The position numbers were made by a program, and so were the translations under genes. 64,000 bases of DNA from Firmicutes bacterium HGW-Firmicutes-15. GTDB lineage: Bacteria > Bacillota > Syntrophomonadia > Syntrophomonadales > Syntrophomonadaceae. The notes under the pieces were generated by a model. That model saw nothing but the letters and a program-made list of their open reading frames with translations. It did not search any database and was not told the DNA's origin. The stretch lies in contig PHAA01000026.1 of assembly GCA_002840245.1 (NCBI GenBank), forward strand, positions 24,371 to 88,370, in the 5' to 3' direction. How positions within the stretch are numbered: position 1 is the stretch's first letter; each line of letters begins with the position of its first letter. Positions 17,726-27,055 of the stretch are shown here, in pieces.

Positions 17726-18910
17726 ATGAGAGATATATATTTGGTTGAAAGTGTCCGCACCGGTATTGCCAAAGCCGGTAAAAACTCCTGGTTTGCAAAC
17801 CTGAGAGCTGATGATATGGCTGGTCTGGTTATGAATGAGGTAATGCGTAGAGCAGGTTTGGAAGATAAAAAAGAAGAATTAGATGGTGTTATATTAGGCG
17901 GAACAGCACTTGTCAATGATATGGCCAGCAATATTGGGCGCTATTCAGTTGTTATGGCTGGTTTCCCCAATAGCATTCCTGGCTGTACTGTGGACCGCTT
18001 CTGTTCTTCCGGAGTTCAAGCCATTTTTAATGCGGTGGCTGAGATTAATATGGGTTGGGGATCTGAGCTTATCCTGGCAGGCGGTGTTCAGCACATGACC
18101 CATGTTCCCATGGGCTTTGGCAATTTGCACAATCCGCGCCTGGGTGAATTCACCGATGACAATGCCAAGGGCATGGGCTGGACCGCAGAAATGGTAGCCC
18201 GTAAGTATGGCATCACCCGCGAAGAACAGGACTTAATGGCTTATGAAAGCCATCTTAAAGCCCATAAAGCTACACAAGAGGGCCTGTTTAAAGATGAGAT
18301 ACTGCCTATAGAAGTTGATGCACCCCAGAAGGATGGGAGTACTGCTAAGCTGATAGTTGACCGGGATCAGGGAATCAGACCGGAGACCACTATGGAATCT
18401 CTGGCTAAGATGGAAACAGTTTTTATGAAAGACGAGGCTGCTACAGTAACGGCCGGCAACGCCAGCCAGACTAATGATGCGGCATCGGTGGTCCTGGTGG
18501 CCAGCGGGGAAAAATGCAAGGAGTTGGGATTGAAACCCAAGATGAAGTTGGTGGGATTCAAGGCGATCGGTGTTGATCCCATCTATATGGGCATCGGTCC
18601 TGCGGTTGCTATTCCAATGGTATTAAAACAAGCCGGAATGACCATGGACCAGATCGATATATGGGAAATCAATGAAGCTTTTGCCGCTCAGGCGGTATAT
18701 TGCACCAAGGAACTTGGTATCCGCAACCATCCGCTGCTGAACCCCCGCGGAAGCGGTATCGCTCTGGGACACCCGCTGGGCTGTACCGGAGCCAGAATAG
18801 TCACGACCCTTATGAATGAGATGCCTTATTATGGTGCCAAATATGCAGTCGAGAGCATGTGTGTAGGCCATGGCCAGGGTGTAGCAGCTATCTGGGAATG
18901 GGTAGGCTAA
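17726..18910 (+). CDS. Acetyl-CoA acyltransferase (thiolase)
   Basis: A 394-residue thiolase with all catalytic elements: nucleophile Cys93 in TVDRFCSSGVQA, NEAFAAQA, the histidine of GSGIALGHPLGCTGARI and the second cysteine in SMCVGHGQGVAA (the usual motif is CIGGGQG, here with a histidine in the second glycine position). It cleaves 3-ketoacyl-CoA to acetyl-CoA and shortened acyl-CoA. It is 28 bases downstream of the large dehydrogenase. Confidence 0.92.
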   Translation: MRDIYLVESVRTGIAKAGKNSWFANLRADDMAGLVMNEVMRRAGLEDKKEELDGVILGGTALVNDMASNIGRYSVVMAGFPNSIPGCTVDRFCSSGVQAIFNAVAEINMGWGSELILAGGVQHMTHVPMGFGNLHNPRLGEFTDDNAKGMGWTAEMVARKYGITREEQDLMAYESHLKAHKATQEGLFKDEILPIEVDAPQKDGSTAKLIVDRDQGIRPETTMESLAKMETVFMKDEAATVTAGNASQTNDAASVVLVASGEKCKELGLKPKMKLVGFKAIGVDPIYMGIGPAVAIPMVLKQAGMTMDQIDIWEINEAFAAQAVYCTKELGIRNHPLLNPRGSGIALGHPLGCTGARIVTTLMNEMPYYGAKYAVESMCVGHGQGVAAIWEWVG

Positions 18911-18933
18911 ATAATTATAATTATCTATTATGG

Positions 18934-19003
18934 TGCGGTTGGCCTATGTTAATAATATAAAACTATATTCAAAGTAAGGATTGCAGTCGGCCAACCGCAA
19001 TCC
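18934..19003 (+). other. Overlapping inverted repeats between thiolase and dehydrogenase genes
   Basis: TGCGGTTGGCC (18934-18944) is perfectly complementary to GGCCAACCGCA (18989-18999). The right arm overlaps a second pair, GGATTGC (18978-18984) with GCAATCC (18997-19003). The two foldings exclude each other. The element may moderate read-through between operon halves or mark an mRNA processing site. Confidence 0.5.
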
Positions 19004-19071
19004 ATCACTTAAATTGATATTGTCACATAAAACCACAGGAAATAACTATAAATTTGAAGGAGGAAAATAAA

Positions 19072-19959
19072 ATGGAAATTAAATCAATATTCGTAGTTGG
19101 CGCAGGCTTTATGGGCGCAGGTATAGCTCAGGTAGGAGCACAAGCAGGATACGAAATGTATCTCTTTGATATTGCTCCTGCGGCCGTGGAAAAAGGCATC
19201 GGTGGAATCAAGAAGCTTCTAAGCAAAAAGGTTGAAAAAGGCACTATGACTCAAGAAGCTTTGGATGGCACCATGGCTCTAATCAAAGCCAGTACATCTC
19301 TTGATGACGCCGCTAATGTGGACCTGGTCATTGAGGCTGTTTATGAGAATGCTGATCTCAAGAAGGACATTTTCTCCAAGTTGGACGCTATATGCAAACC
19401 TGATTGCATTCTGGCTACCAATACCTCATCCATTCCCATTACTTCGATAGCAGCTGCAGTGAAAAGAACTGATAAATTTATCGGTATGCATTTCTTCAGC
19501 CCCGTACCGGTCATGAGACTGTGTGAAATCATCCGCGCCATTAAGACCTCTGACGAGACGATTGAGGTTGTGGCAGAAGTTGCCCAGAAGATGGGCAAAG
19601 TAACCGTAGTTGCTAAAGATGTTCCTGGATTTATCGTAAACCGTATCAACTCTGCCTTGAGATGTGAAGCCTATAAGTGTATGGAAGAAGGCGTGGCCAG
19701 CATAGAAGATATTGACAAGGCTATGAAAGCAGGCGCCAATCATCCCATGGGTCCCTTTGAACTGGCTGATTTCGTTGGTCTCGATGTTAATTACAGTGTT
19801 CTTTCTACCCTTTATGCCGGATACAAAGACTCCAAATTTGCCCCCAATCTCACCCTGGAGAAACTGGTAATTGCCGGTGATTTGGGCCGTAAGACTGGAA
19901 AAGGATGGTATGACTATACTTCAGGAGAAAAGAAACCCAGAACCGATGTCAAATTCTAA
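19072..19959 (+). CDS. hbd: 3-hydroxybutyryl-CoA dehydrogenase
   Basis: A 295-residue NAD-dependent short-chain 3-hydroxyacyl-CoA dehydrogenase. The Rossmann motif GAGFMGAGIAQ starts at residue 9; the catalytic histidine is in MHFFSPVPVM, paired with the glutamate of LCEIIRA; NRINSALRCEA and the NHPMGPFELADFVGLD block of the C-terminal domain are typical. ATG 19072 is chosen over the in-frame ATG 18 bases upstream because AGGAGG lies 6-10 bases before it. It oxidises 3-hydroxybutyryl-CoA to acetoacetyl-CoA for the adjacent thiolases. Confidence 0.93.
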   Translation: MEIKSIFVVGAGFMGAGIAQVGAQAGYEMYLFDIAPAAVEKGIGGIKKLLSKKVEKGTMTQEALDGTMALIKASTSLDDAANVDLVIEAVYENADLKKDIFSKLDAICKPDCILATNTSSIPITSIAAAVKRTDKFIGMHFFSPVPVMRLCEIIRAIKTSDETIEVVAEVAQKMGKVTVVAKDVPGFIVNRINSALRCEAYKCMEEGVASIEDIDKAMKAGANHPMGPFELADFVGLDVNYSVLSTLYAGYKDSKFAPNLTLEKLVIAGDLGRKTGKGWYDYTSGEKKPRTDVKF

Positions 19960-20014
19960 AGGCTGGAAAGGTGATAGATAATTGCCCATAGCACCGGAAA
20001 GGAGGCAGTATTTA

Positions 20015-20809
20015 GTGTCATATAGGGATAAGAAATATAATACCATGCTGGTCACGGTCGAAGATCATGTCGCCACCGTTCAATTTAATCGACCGGAAGT
20101 AATGAATGCTATTAACAATGAAGTGAACCGGGAGCGAGTTGAGATATTTACCGCACTGGGGCAGGACCCTGATGTCAGAGTGGTAATCCTTACCGGCGGA
20201 GAGAAAGTCTTTAGTGCTGGCGGAGATTTACCGGCTATTTCTCAGTACGGGATAGTAGAAGCCCGGGCACATGCTGACAACAACTGTGCTGGCCAAAGGG
20301 CACTGGCGGATATGCCGAAACCGACTATAGCAGCCATAGCGGGATATGCTATGGGTGGTGGTGCCGAAAATGTATTGTTGTGTGATCTGCGTATAGCTGC
20401 GGATAATGCCAAAATTGCATGCTCAGAGATTAATGTCGGTATTTTCCCCGGTGGTGGTGCGACCCACCGGCTGGTGCAAAATGTATCGATGTGCAAAGCC
20501 AAGGAAATGCTTTTTTTCGGTAGTATGATAGATGCCCACACTGCTCTTGAAATGGGGCTGATCAACAAAGTGGTTCCGCTGTCAGAATTAATGAGTACAG
20601 CTAAAGAATGGGCTCAAAAGTTAGCTCAGAAGCCTCCCTTCACGCTGAAAATGCTCAAAGCAGCTGTCAACGCTAATTGGGGCGCAGATAACGAAACTGC
20701 AATGAGAGTTGAGCAGGATGCCTGGACGGCGATATTTGGCAGTGTTGACGCCAAGGAAGGCATGAATGCGTTTGTGGAAAAAAGAAAACCAGTATACACG
20801 GGCAAATAG
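20015..20809 (+). CDS. Enoyl-CoA hydratase (crotonase family)
   Basis: A 264-residue crotonase that hydrates enoyl-CoA to 3-hydroxyacyl-CoA. The oxyanion loop VFSAGGDLPAIS and the GGGAENVLLCD and CSEINVG segments are present; the last replaces the common PEI with SEI but keeps the second glutamate. GTG 20015 is the start because AAAGGAGG lies 11 bases before it and the product then begins MSYRDKKYNT, as in the homologue at 26137. It is a close paralogue of the genes at 15139 and 26137. Confidence 0.9.
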   Translation: MSYRDKKYNTMLVTVEDHVATVQFNRPEVMNAINNEVNRERVEIFTALGQDPDVRVVILTGGEKVFSAGGDLPAISQYGIVEARAHADNNCAGQRALADMPKPTIAAIAGYAMGGGAENVLLCDLRIAADNAKIACSEINVGIFPGGGATHRLVQNVSMCKAKEMLFFGSMIDAHTALEMGLINKVVPLSELMSTAKEWAQKLAQKPPFTLKMLKAAVNANWGADNETAMRVEQDAWTAIFGSVDAKEGMNAFVEKRKPVYTGK

Positions 20810-20851
20810 GTAAACGAATTACCTTACGCCTAGTCGAATAGGAGGGATAAA

Positions 20852-22081
20852 ATGCGAGACGTAGTTATAGTTGATATAGCAAGAAGTGCTATTGGGACAA
20901 TGGGTGGAACTATGAAAAACGTTAAACCCATTGACATGATATCCCAGGTGGCACGGGTGGTTGTTGATCGTAACAAGGCTAAAATTAAACCGGAAGATTA
21001 TGATTATGTTTTTTTAGGACAGGTAAAACAGAATACCATCTGCGCCAATATTGCCCGGAATCTGGCTCTGAATATCGGATTGCCTGAGGATGTACCTGCA
21101 GCCACAGTTACTATCGCTTGTGGTTCCGGGCTGCTGTCTATGATTGAAGCATCCGAGTTTATTAAGAATGGATTTGCCGATATTATACTGGCTGGCGGAG
21201 TAGAGTCCATGAGCACCGGTGAGTTTTTCTTAAGCGGAAAGACCAACCAGGCCCTTGGTACTAATAATGTAAATCTGCAGGATGCTATTATTGCCGGCGG
21301 CCCCGGTGGTGCGCCCGTTGAACGTTATGGCAATATACCCATGGGTAATACTGCGGAAAATCTGGTGGACATTCATAAGATATCTCGTGAAGAACAGGAC
21401 GAATTTGCCCTTAGAAGCCAGCAATTGGCCTGTAAGGCTATAGCCAATGGTGATTTCAAAAAAGAAATAGTTCCTATTAAATATGAAAAGGCTGATGGAA
21501 GCATCGGCATTTTTGAAGTAGACGAATATCCGAAAAAGGATGCCAGCCTTGAATCCATGGCCAAGCTAAAACCTGTATTCAAGAAAGATGGAAGTATTAC
21601 GGCGGCAAATTCATCCGGTCGTAATGATGGATGTGGCATAGCTATTCTTATGTCCAAGGAGAAAGCAGAGGAATTAGGGATTAAACCCAGAGCAAAATTG
21701 GTAGCAGGCGGAGTTGCCGGCGTTGATCCCAGTATTATGGGCAGAGGTCCGGTTCCCGCAGTGAAAATTGCTATGGCTAAGGCCGGGAAGACTTTGACGG
21801 ACATGGATTTAGTTGAGCTTAACGAAGCCTTTGCCGGACAAAGCCTGGCAGTTTACAGAGAATGGGAAGCACTGTATGGTGTTAAAAAGGATTGGTTCGA
21901 TACCCACGTCAATATGTTTGGAGGAGCTATTGCCATGGGACATCCTCTGGGTGGCAGCGGAGCCATACTCGCCGCTAAGCTGATTAATGGTCTGGAGCGG
22001 ACCGGAGGCAAATATGGTGTAGATACCATGTGTTGCGGCGGTGGAATAGGTGTTGCCGGTATCTTTGAAAAAATAGATTAA
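20852..22081 (+). CDS. Acetyl-CoA acetyltransferase (thiolase)
   Basis: A 409-residue thiolase, slightly longer than the one at 17726. Nucleophile Cys90 lies in TIACGSGLLS, followed by GGVESMS, NEAFAGQS, the histidine of GGAIAMGHPLGGSGA and the second cysteine in MCCGGGIGVA. The extra length is an insertion near YREWEALYGVKKDW before the histidine motif. It probably cleaves acetoacetyl-CoA. The strong TAGGAGG ribosome site and 43-base gap keep it in the operon. Confidence 0.92.
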   Translation: MRDVVIVDIARSAIGTMGGTMKNVKPIDMISQVARVVVDRNKAKIKPEDYDYVFLGQVKQNTICANIARNLALNIGLPEDVPAATVTIACGSGLLSMIEASEFIKNGFADIILAGGVESMSTGEFFLSGKTNQALGTNNVNLQDAIIAGGPGGAPVERYGNIPMGNTAENLVDIHKISREEQDEFALRSQQLACKAIANGDFKKEIVPIKYEKADGSIGIFEVDEYPKKDASLESMAKLKPVFKKDGSITAANSSGRNDGCGIAILMSKEKAEELGIKPRAKLVAGGVAGVDPSIMGRGPVPAVKIAMAKAGKTLTDMDLVELNEAFAGQSLAVYREWEALYGVKKDWFDTHVNMFGGAIAMGHPLGGSGAILAAKLINGLERTGGKYGVDTMCCGGGIGVAGIFEKID

Positions 22082-22103
22082 TATCTGAAAGCGAGGGATT
22101 TCT

Positions 22104-23288
22104 ATGCAGGACGTGGTGATAGTAAGCGCAACGCGAACACCATTTGGTCTGTATATGGGTTCATTAGCGGATCAACGGTCTCAAGACCTGGCTGCTTTTT
22201 CTATGAAGGAAGCCGTAGTCCGGTCCGGGTTTGATTCGTCCGAACTCGATATATGTATATACAGCGAGGCAAAACAAAGCAGTTTTCCTGCCAATATTGG
22301 CAGACATGGTTGGCTATTAGCCGGATTGGATGAAAATCCAGGCGGATTCACTATGAATGCTTTATGTGCAGGTGCCATTCAAACAATGATTAGTGGCTTC
22401 AATAAAATTATTGCCGGTGAATACAGCGCAATTATGGCGGGTGGTATAGAAACCAATAGTCAAGCCCAGTATTATTTGGTGCATCCACGCTATCAGTTTG
22501 GCGCGGGTAACCTGACCTTCCATGATTCCAAAGTAGATGTTGAAACCCATGCCCAGCCCGTAGATATTTACGGAGAACTTACCAATGCTGATATTGCTGA
22601 CAAGATTGCCCGCAATAATGGGCTAAACCGGAGTCAAATTGATGAATATGCATTTGCCAGCAAAGCTGCGGCTAATAATGCCATTAAGGCTGGATTGCTA
22701 AAAGAAGCCATCACTCCAATAGTAAAGAAGGTTAAGAAGACCGAGGTTACTATCGATAATGATGAGGGCTCGAAAGCAAGTTCTATTGAAAAAATGCTGG
22801 CATGTACAGCAATTAATGAATGCGGAACAGCAACCCAGGCTAATATTGCACCATTGGCTGACGGTTCGGCCAGCATAATTATGCTGTCGGCCGATAGAGC
22901 TGAGCAATTAGGAGCAAAAACTATGGGCAAAATAGCAGGCTTTGGTATTGCTGCGGGCAACCCGCAGCTTATTGAAAAGACTACTCTGAAATCCATAAGT
23001 AAAGCTCTGCAATCGGCTGGAATCACGCTAAAAGAGCTTGATTTTATAGACTATCATGAACCATCTGCAGCCTATGGATTAGCTGTATCCAGGCTGCTCG
23101 GTTCCGATGCAGCAGGAAAACTGAATGTTGACGGAGGATCTCTAGGCTTTGGCCATGCCGGCGCAGCTACAGGTGGTGCCATGGTAGTGAACATGATCTA
23201 TCGTCTGCAACGTACCGGAGCAAAGTGTGGCTTGGTTAATGTTGGAGCACTAGGTGGACAATCATTGTCGATAATTATTAAAAATTAA
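22104..23288 (+). CDS. Divergent thiolase-like protein lacking second catalytic cysteine
   Basis: A 394-residue protein with the complete thiolase fold. The nucleophile Cys88 (MNALCAGAIQ) and the histidine (SLGFGHAGAATGG) are kept, but the NEAF motif is replaced by YHEPSAA and the position of the acid/base cysteine (CIGGGQG in other thiolases) reads NVGALGGQS, with glycine near residue 381. Without that cysteine normal Claisen chemistry should fail, so it may condense, transfer or bind acyl-CoA in another way, as in sterol-carrier or HMG-synthase-like relatives. Last gene of the operon, 22 bases after the previous thiolase. Confidence 0.85.
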   Translation: MQDVVIVSATRTPFGLYMGSLADQRSQDLAAFSMKEAVVRSGFDSSELDICIYSEAKQSSFPANIGRHGWLLAGLDENPGGFTMNALCAGAIQTMISGFNKIIAGEYSAIMAGGIETNSQAQYYLVHPRYQFGAGNLTFHDSKVDVETHAQPVDIYGELTNADIADKIARNNGLNRSQIDEYAFASKAAANNAIKAGLLKEAITPIVKKVKKTEVTIDNDEGSKASSIEKMLACTAINECGTATQANIAPLADGSASIIMLSADRAEQLGAKTMGKIAGFGIAAGNPQLIEKTTLKSISKALQSAGITLKELDFIDYHEPSAAYGLAVSRLLGSDAAGKLNVDGGSLGFGHAGAATGGAMVVNMIYRLQRTGAKCGLVNVGALGGQSLSIIIKN

Positions 23289-23389
23289 TTTTTACTATTG
23301 GATTAAATTATTCGGGATGTCAAACTAGGCCCTGCAAGCTGAATATTTGGCTTAGGGGCAAAATATTGGTTCAAATTATATTAATAAAA

Positions 23390-23425
23390 TAGGGTGATGG
23401 TGGTCTGCCGTCACCCTAGTTTATC
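23390..23425 (+). terminator. Probable terminator of the beta-oxidation operon
   Basis: TAGGGTGA (23390-23397) pairs with TCACCCTA (23411-23418), followed by GTTTATC. The U-run is poor, so confidence is moderate. Confidence 0.5.
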
Positions 23426-23477
23426 ATTAAATAAATATAGAAATTATTACCAAAATTATATGCTGGGAGGTATTTGT

Positions 23478-23711
23478 GTGGATACAATTCAAATACTTGA
23501 AAGACTTGTTAGTATAAAAAGTAATGCTAAGGAAAGAGCCCGCCAAGAACAAACGGAACATCCTGGAACTAATCAAGAGATGAAAGCGTTTATTCTCGAA
23601 AAAGGAATTGAGCAACTTATAATAGAAATCCAAAACAGCATTTTGGCAGAATGCCACACATCTAAAAAAATCCCATTTTACAAGAGGGATGTTTCATCGC
23701 AGGCTAGTTAA
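23478..23711 (+). CDS. Small hypothetical protein, helical
   Basis: GTG 23478 lies 7 bases after GGGAGG and gives a 77-residue charged, mainly helical protein (MDTIQILERLVSIKSNAKER at the start). No family is recognised. The frame is open further upstream (23394), but that part overlaps the preceding hairpin and lacks a ribosome site. It stands alone between the beta-oxidation operon and a chemoreceptor gene. Confidence 0.55.
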   Translation: MDTIQILERLVSIKSNAKERARQEQTEHPGTNQEMKAFILEKGIEQLIIEIQNSILAECHTSKKIPFYKRDVSSQAS

Positions 23712-23869
23712 TTTTTATAATAATATGTTGAATTAGGTGGTTATGTAATCACATCCACTTTAATCATAATAAAAGGCGAGTGAAAGGAGTAATTCAATCG
23801 GCTGTAGTATTTGAGAAACCGAGCATTAGAATCATTGACTCAGTCTATTAAGGTTCAAAGGAGTGTAAA

Positions 23870-25027
23870 ATGAAAAATGAAATAATACAAGAACATCTGT
23901 ATATAAGTAGACTATTAATTGAATGCCTGGCACTGGATGCTCTTGTTTTTACAACTGATCAGGCTAGTTTTACTATGGTTAATAGCATTGGAAATTACAG
24001 CTATCACGGTATGAAAAAAGGAGAAGATGCACTGCAATTTGATTGTATTAAAGAGGTGTTGGAAAGCGGTAGTAGTAAATATGGATACTTAAAGGAGACT
24101 AACCTGGAGTATATATCCAACATAATCACTTTTCCTGTGGTTTCATATGAAAATGGACCGGTTACTGGGACATGGGGGATTGTTTTTGCAAAGATGTGGC
24201 CTGAGGTAGCTGCCTTTAAAACATTTAGCAATTTAATGGGTAACGAGTTTCCACAAGGATGCATGTTGTACATATCTGACCGAGAAAAATTCCTTTGCCG
24301 TTATGAATCTGATAATTATGAATTGGCTGGAAAGTCAGTAGCCCAGGTTGGAGACCGATTGGGTCAAGGAGGTGTTGCTCTTAAAGTAATGGAAGACAAC
24401 ATAAAAATTTCGAAAAATCTGCCTAAGGAGATTTACAATACACCGGTTAAGGTGGTAGCAACCCCTATTAGGGATCATGTAAATGGCAAAGTTATAGGGG
24501 CACTTGGTATGAGCCTTAATCGTGGTATGTCTACGGATCTCCAGAACACAATTCAATATACCAATAAAAGTCTGGAAGAGATAAATATTGCTATTGAAGC
24601 AGTCGCCTCTGCAGCGGAACAGACAGCACGCAATAGCAGTACCCTCAACTCAAAAATGTCCTTACTATCGGGTATTACCCAAACAATAAATACAATTCTC
24701 ATCAAAGTAAAGAACATCTCTGACGAAACAAAAATGCTAGGCCTTAATGCAGCCATCGAGGCGGCTCGGGTGGGTGAAAATGGCCGCGGTTTTGCAGTAG
24801 TAGCAGATGAAGTAAGAAAGCTTTCGGAAGAATCAAAGGGTACTGTTGCCGATATAAAGAAGTTTGTTGATCAGATTTCTAATACCTTAAAAGAAATTGG
24901 TTGTGATGCTAAAGAGGGCATGCTTGCCAGCGAGGAACAAGCGGCTGCCATTGAAGAAATTACGGCGAGCCTGCAGGAGATGGATGCCACAATGCGAAAA
25001 GTTGAAGGTATTGCATTACGCCTGTAA
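23870..25027 (+). CDS. Soluble methyl-accepting chemotaxis-type receptor
   Basis: A 385-residue cytoplasmic receptor with no transmembrane helix. Residues 1-220 form an unknown sensor domain with two similar-looking alpha/beta parts (ITFPVVSYENGPVTGTWGIV and VVATPIRDHVNGKVIGALGM suggest PAS/GAF-like or tandem-sensor folds). The C-terminal third is the signalling coiled coil with the conserved tip KMLGLNAAIEAARVGENGRG followed by FAVVADEVRKLSEES. It ends soon after the tip, so the hairpin is short. It probably senses a metabolite or redox state and talks to CheA/CheW encoded elsewhere. GGAG precedes the ATG. Confidence 0.85.
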   Translation: MKNEIIQEHLYISRLLIECLALDALVFTTDQASFTMVNSIGNYSYHGMKKGEDALQFDCIKEVLESGSSKYGYLKETNLEYISNIITFPVVSYENGPVTGTWGIVFAKMWPEVAAFKTFSNLMGNEFPQGCMLYISDREKFLCRYESDNYELAGKSVAQVGDRLGQGGVALKVMEDNIKISKNLPKEIYNTPVKVVATPIRDHVNGKVIGALGMSLNRGMSTDLQNTIQYTNKSLEEINIAIEAVASAAEQTARNSSTLNSKMSLLSGITQTINTILIKVKNISDETKMLGLNAAIEAARVGENGRGFAVVADEVRKLSEESKGTVADIKKFVDQISNTLKEIGCDAKEGMLASEEQAAAIEEITASLQEMDATMRKVEGIALRL

Positions 25028-25141
25028 TGGTTTCTTCAAGGGACAAGAATTATTAAAACAAATTATTTTAAGTAAAAGTAAATAGATGTGGGTTACCCAT
25101 ATTGACTATGTAATAAAGTCAAGAACGGAGTTGCTGGTAGA

Positions 25142-25537
25142 ATGCCCATTGCATTGAAGGATTATCAAAATCATATTGACCGAATGCCTATTAATCAATA
25201 TCTCCATCTACAAATATTAGAGATTGGGGAAGGTTACACTAAAATTAGGATGCCATACAATCCTGTTTTTACAACAACATGGAATGCTTCTCATGGCGGA
25301 GTCTTAATGACTCTAGCTGACGTAACATTTTATTTTGCGCTGGCGACACTGAAAGGCTTGGACATTTCTGGAAGTACCTTGGCGATGGAAATAAATACCA
25401 GTTTTATAAGTCCTAGTCGTGAAAGTGAGCTATATGCAGAGGGAAAGGTTATTAATAGCAGCAGAGCAGAAGTAAGAATTATAAATACGACCGATAAACT
25501 TATATCACATTCAACTATAACGTACTTAAAGAAATAA
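25142..25537 (+). CDS. Hotdog-fold acyl-CoA thioesterase (PaaI type)
   Basis: A 131-residue hotdog protein of the PaaI/YdiI group, with the substrate-helix motif NASHGGVLMTLADVTFYFAL and the later strand AMEINTSFISP. It would hydrolyse acyl-CoA or hydroxyacyl-CoA and rescue trapped CoA during beta-oxidation. The ribosome site (GGAGTTGCTGGTAG) is weak. It follows the chemoreceptor by 114 bases. Confidence 0.8.
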   Translation: MPIALKDYQNHIDRMPINQYLHLQILEIGEGYTKIRMPYNPVFTTTWNASHGGVLMTLADVTFYFALATLKGLDISGSTLAMEINTSFISPSRESELYAEGKVINSSRAEVRIINTTDKLISHSTITYLKK

Positions 25538-26136
25538 GGGCCGGATAGCTATCCCTCTCATGGCTAACTGGTCATTAGTTTCTTATAGGTGAAGATCATA
25601 GAGAAGCAGGGCTACATATAACTACCCCGAGCCAGTTGGGCTTTGCCACAGCTGTTCATTTCGTCTATCAGTATGGACACTAATGTAAAGGCTTACGTGA
25701 ACCCCCGGGGAGTAAATAGAATCTTCCACACATCCTTAACTCGATGGTTTCTATAATTTCTCCACTCCATTTCTCCATTTATCATATTTCTTAATTACTT
25801 CTAACAAATTGGGTTTAAGAAAACTACCCCAATATGGTCTCGGCAGGGCTCATTTCTATATAAATGACTCGGCATGCTGTTATCATCTATTCTAAGCGTC
25901 ATGTTCTTCAGGCTTACTTAAGCCGCGTTTATGGCATGATAATTGCATCGGATATTAGCGTGATCCTTTTTAGCTGGGCAAATGGCAAGGGGGTGATTCT
26001 TTTAGAGAGTCCTATTGCTTATTCCGGTTCAATTTGCCCAATGAAAACTCAACAAATTGTTCCACCTGTTACAATCAATATCAAAGGAAATAAGCATAAA
26101 AAACAGATAATCTAAAATTGAAACGGAGGATAAGAT
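25538..26136 (+). other. Long upstream region of the crotonase gene
   Basis: About 600 bases. It contains a sigma-54 promoter at 25932 and a leader segment at 25982-26015 that resembles one at 29159-29192. An 83-codon open frame at 25864-26115 runs across the promoter and is not believed. The first 390 bases are AT-rich and show nothing else. Confidence 0.5.
25932..25947 (+). promoter_or_regulatory. Sigma-54 promoter of the crotonase gene at 26137
   Basis: TGGCATG-ATAA-TTGCA, identical over 16 bases to the promoter at 29100. It is about 190 bases before the crotonase start. Confidence 0.86.
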
Positions 26137-26931
26137 ATGACTTACCGAGAGAAGCAGTACAATACCATTCTATTGACCATTGAAGACAATGTAGCCATAA
26201 TCCAGTTCAACCGACCACAAGCCATGAATGCGCTAAACCGAGAAATGGGCGATGAAAGAAATGAAATACTAGCAGGTATTGCTAATGATCCAGAAATAAG
26301 AGCAGTGATACTAACAGGTGGTGAAAGAGTTTTTTGTGCAGGAGGGGACTTGGTTTCTTTCTCCAAATTCGGAGTCGTTGAAGCTAGAGAACATTCTCAA
26401 AGAATTCTAGCCGGACAACGTCATTTAGCAGAATTAACTAAGCCGACTATCGCTGCCGTAGCTGGCTTTGCGCTGGGCGGCGGTATGGAAATTGTCCTGC
26501 AGTGTGATCTAAGGATAGCCGCGGATAATGCTAAGTTTTCCCAGCCCGAAATCAATGTAGGGATAATTCCCGGCGCCGGTGCCACCCAGCGGTTGGTACA
26601 GAATACTTCGATCTGCAAAACCAAAGAAATCATCTTTTTTGGAGAAATGATTGATGCCCCAACCGCTCTGGAACTGGGAATCATAAATAAGGTGGTGCCG
26701 CTCCCGGAACTCATGGATACAGCCCGAAAATGGGCCAGAAAGCTTGCTGCCAAACCTCCCGTTGCGTTGCGGGTGGCCAAAGCGGTTATAAATACTGCCT
26801 GGAGTTGTGATTTGGAGACAGGTATAAAGATGGAAGCGGATGCTTGGAGTTTGTTATATGGGACAGAAGATCAAAAAGAAGGAATGAATGCATTCCTCGA
26901 AAAGCGCAAACCAACCTTTAGTGGTAAATAG
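26137..26931 (+). CDS. Enoyl-CoA hydratase (crotonase family)
   Basis: A 264-residue crotonase with the full set of motifs: VFCAGGDLVSF (oxyanion loop), GFALGGGMEIVLQCD and the PEINVG glutamate. ACGGAGG precedes the ATG. It is a paralogue of the genes at 20015 and 15139 and, unlike them, has its own sigma-54 promoter and is followed by a dienoyl-CoA-reductase-like gene, so the two may work on unsaturated acids. Confidence 0.92.
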   Translation: MTYREKQYNTILLTIEDNVAIIQFNRPQAMNALNREMGDERNEILAGIANDPEIRAVILTGGERVFCAGGDLVSFSKFGVVEAREHSQRILAGQRHLAELTKPTIAAVAGFALGGGMEIVLQCDLRIAADNAKFSQPEINVGIIPGAGATQRLVQNTSICKTKEIIFFGEMIDAPTALELGIINKVVPLPELMDTARKWARKLAAKPPVALRVAKAVINTAWSCDLETGIKMEADAWSLLYGTEDQKEGMNAFLEKRKPTFSGK

Positions 26932-27055
26932 CGCAAATTGCTTTCAGATTGCAGCGTTACTTATACTTGGGGAGGTTGTCTTATGAAGGATAATAGAATT
27001 TGCTCTTAATCATCCCCATGCCCGATCATCAACTCTTTAGAATAGGAGCTTTTAT

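Noticed and set aside
25864..26115. 83-codon open frame upstream of the crotonase
   Set aside because: It spans a consensus sigma-54 promoter and leader and has no ribosome site or recognisable sequence.
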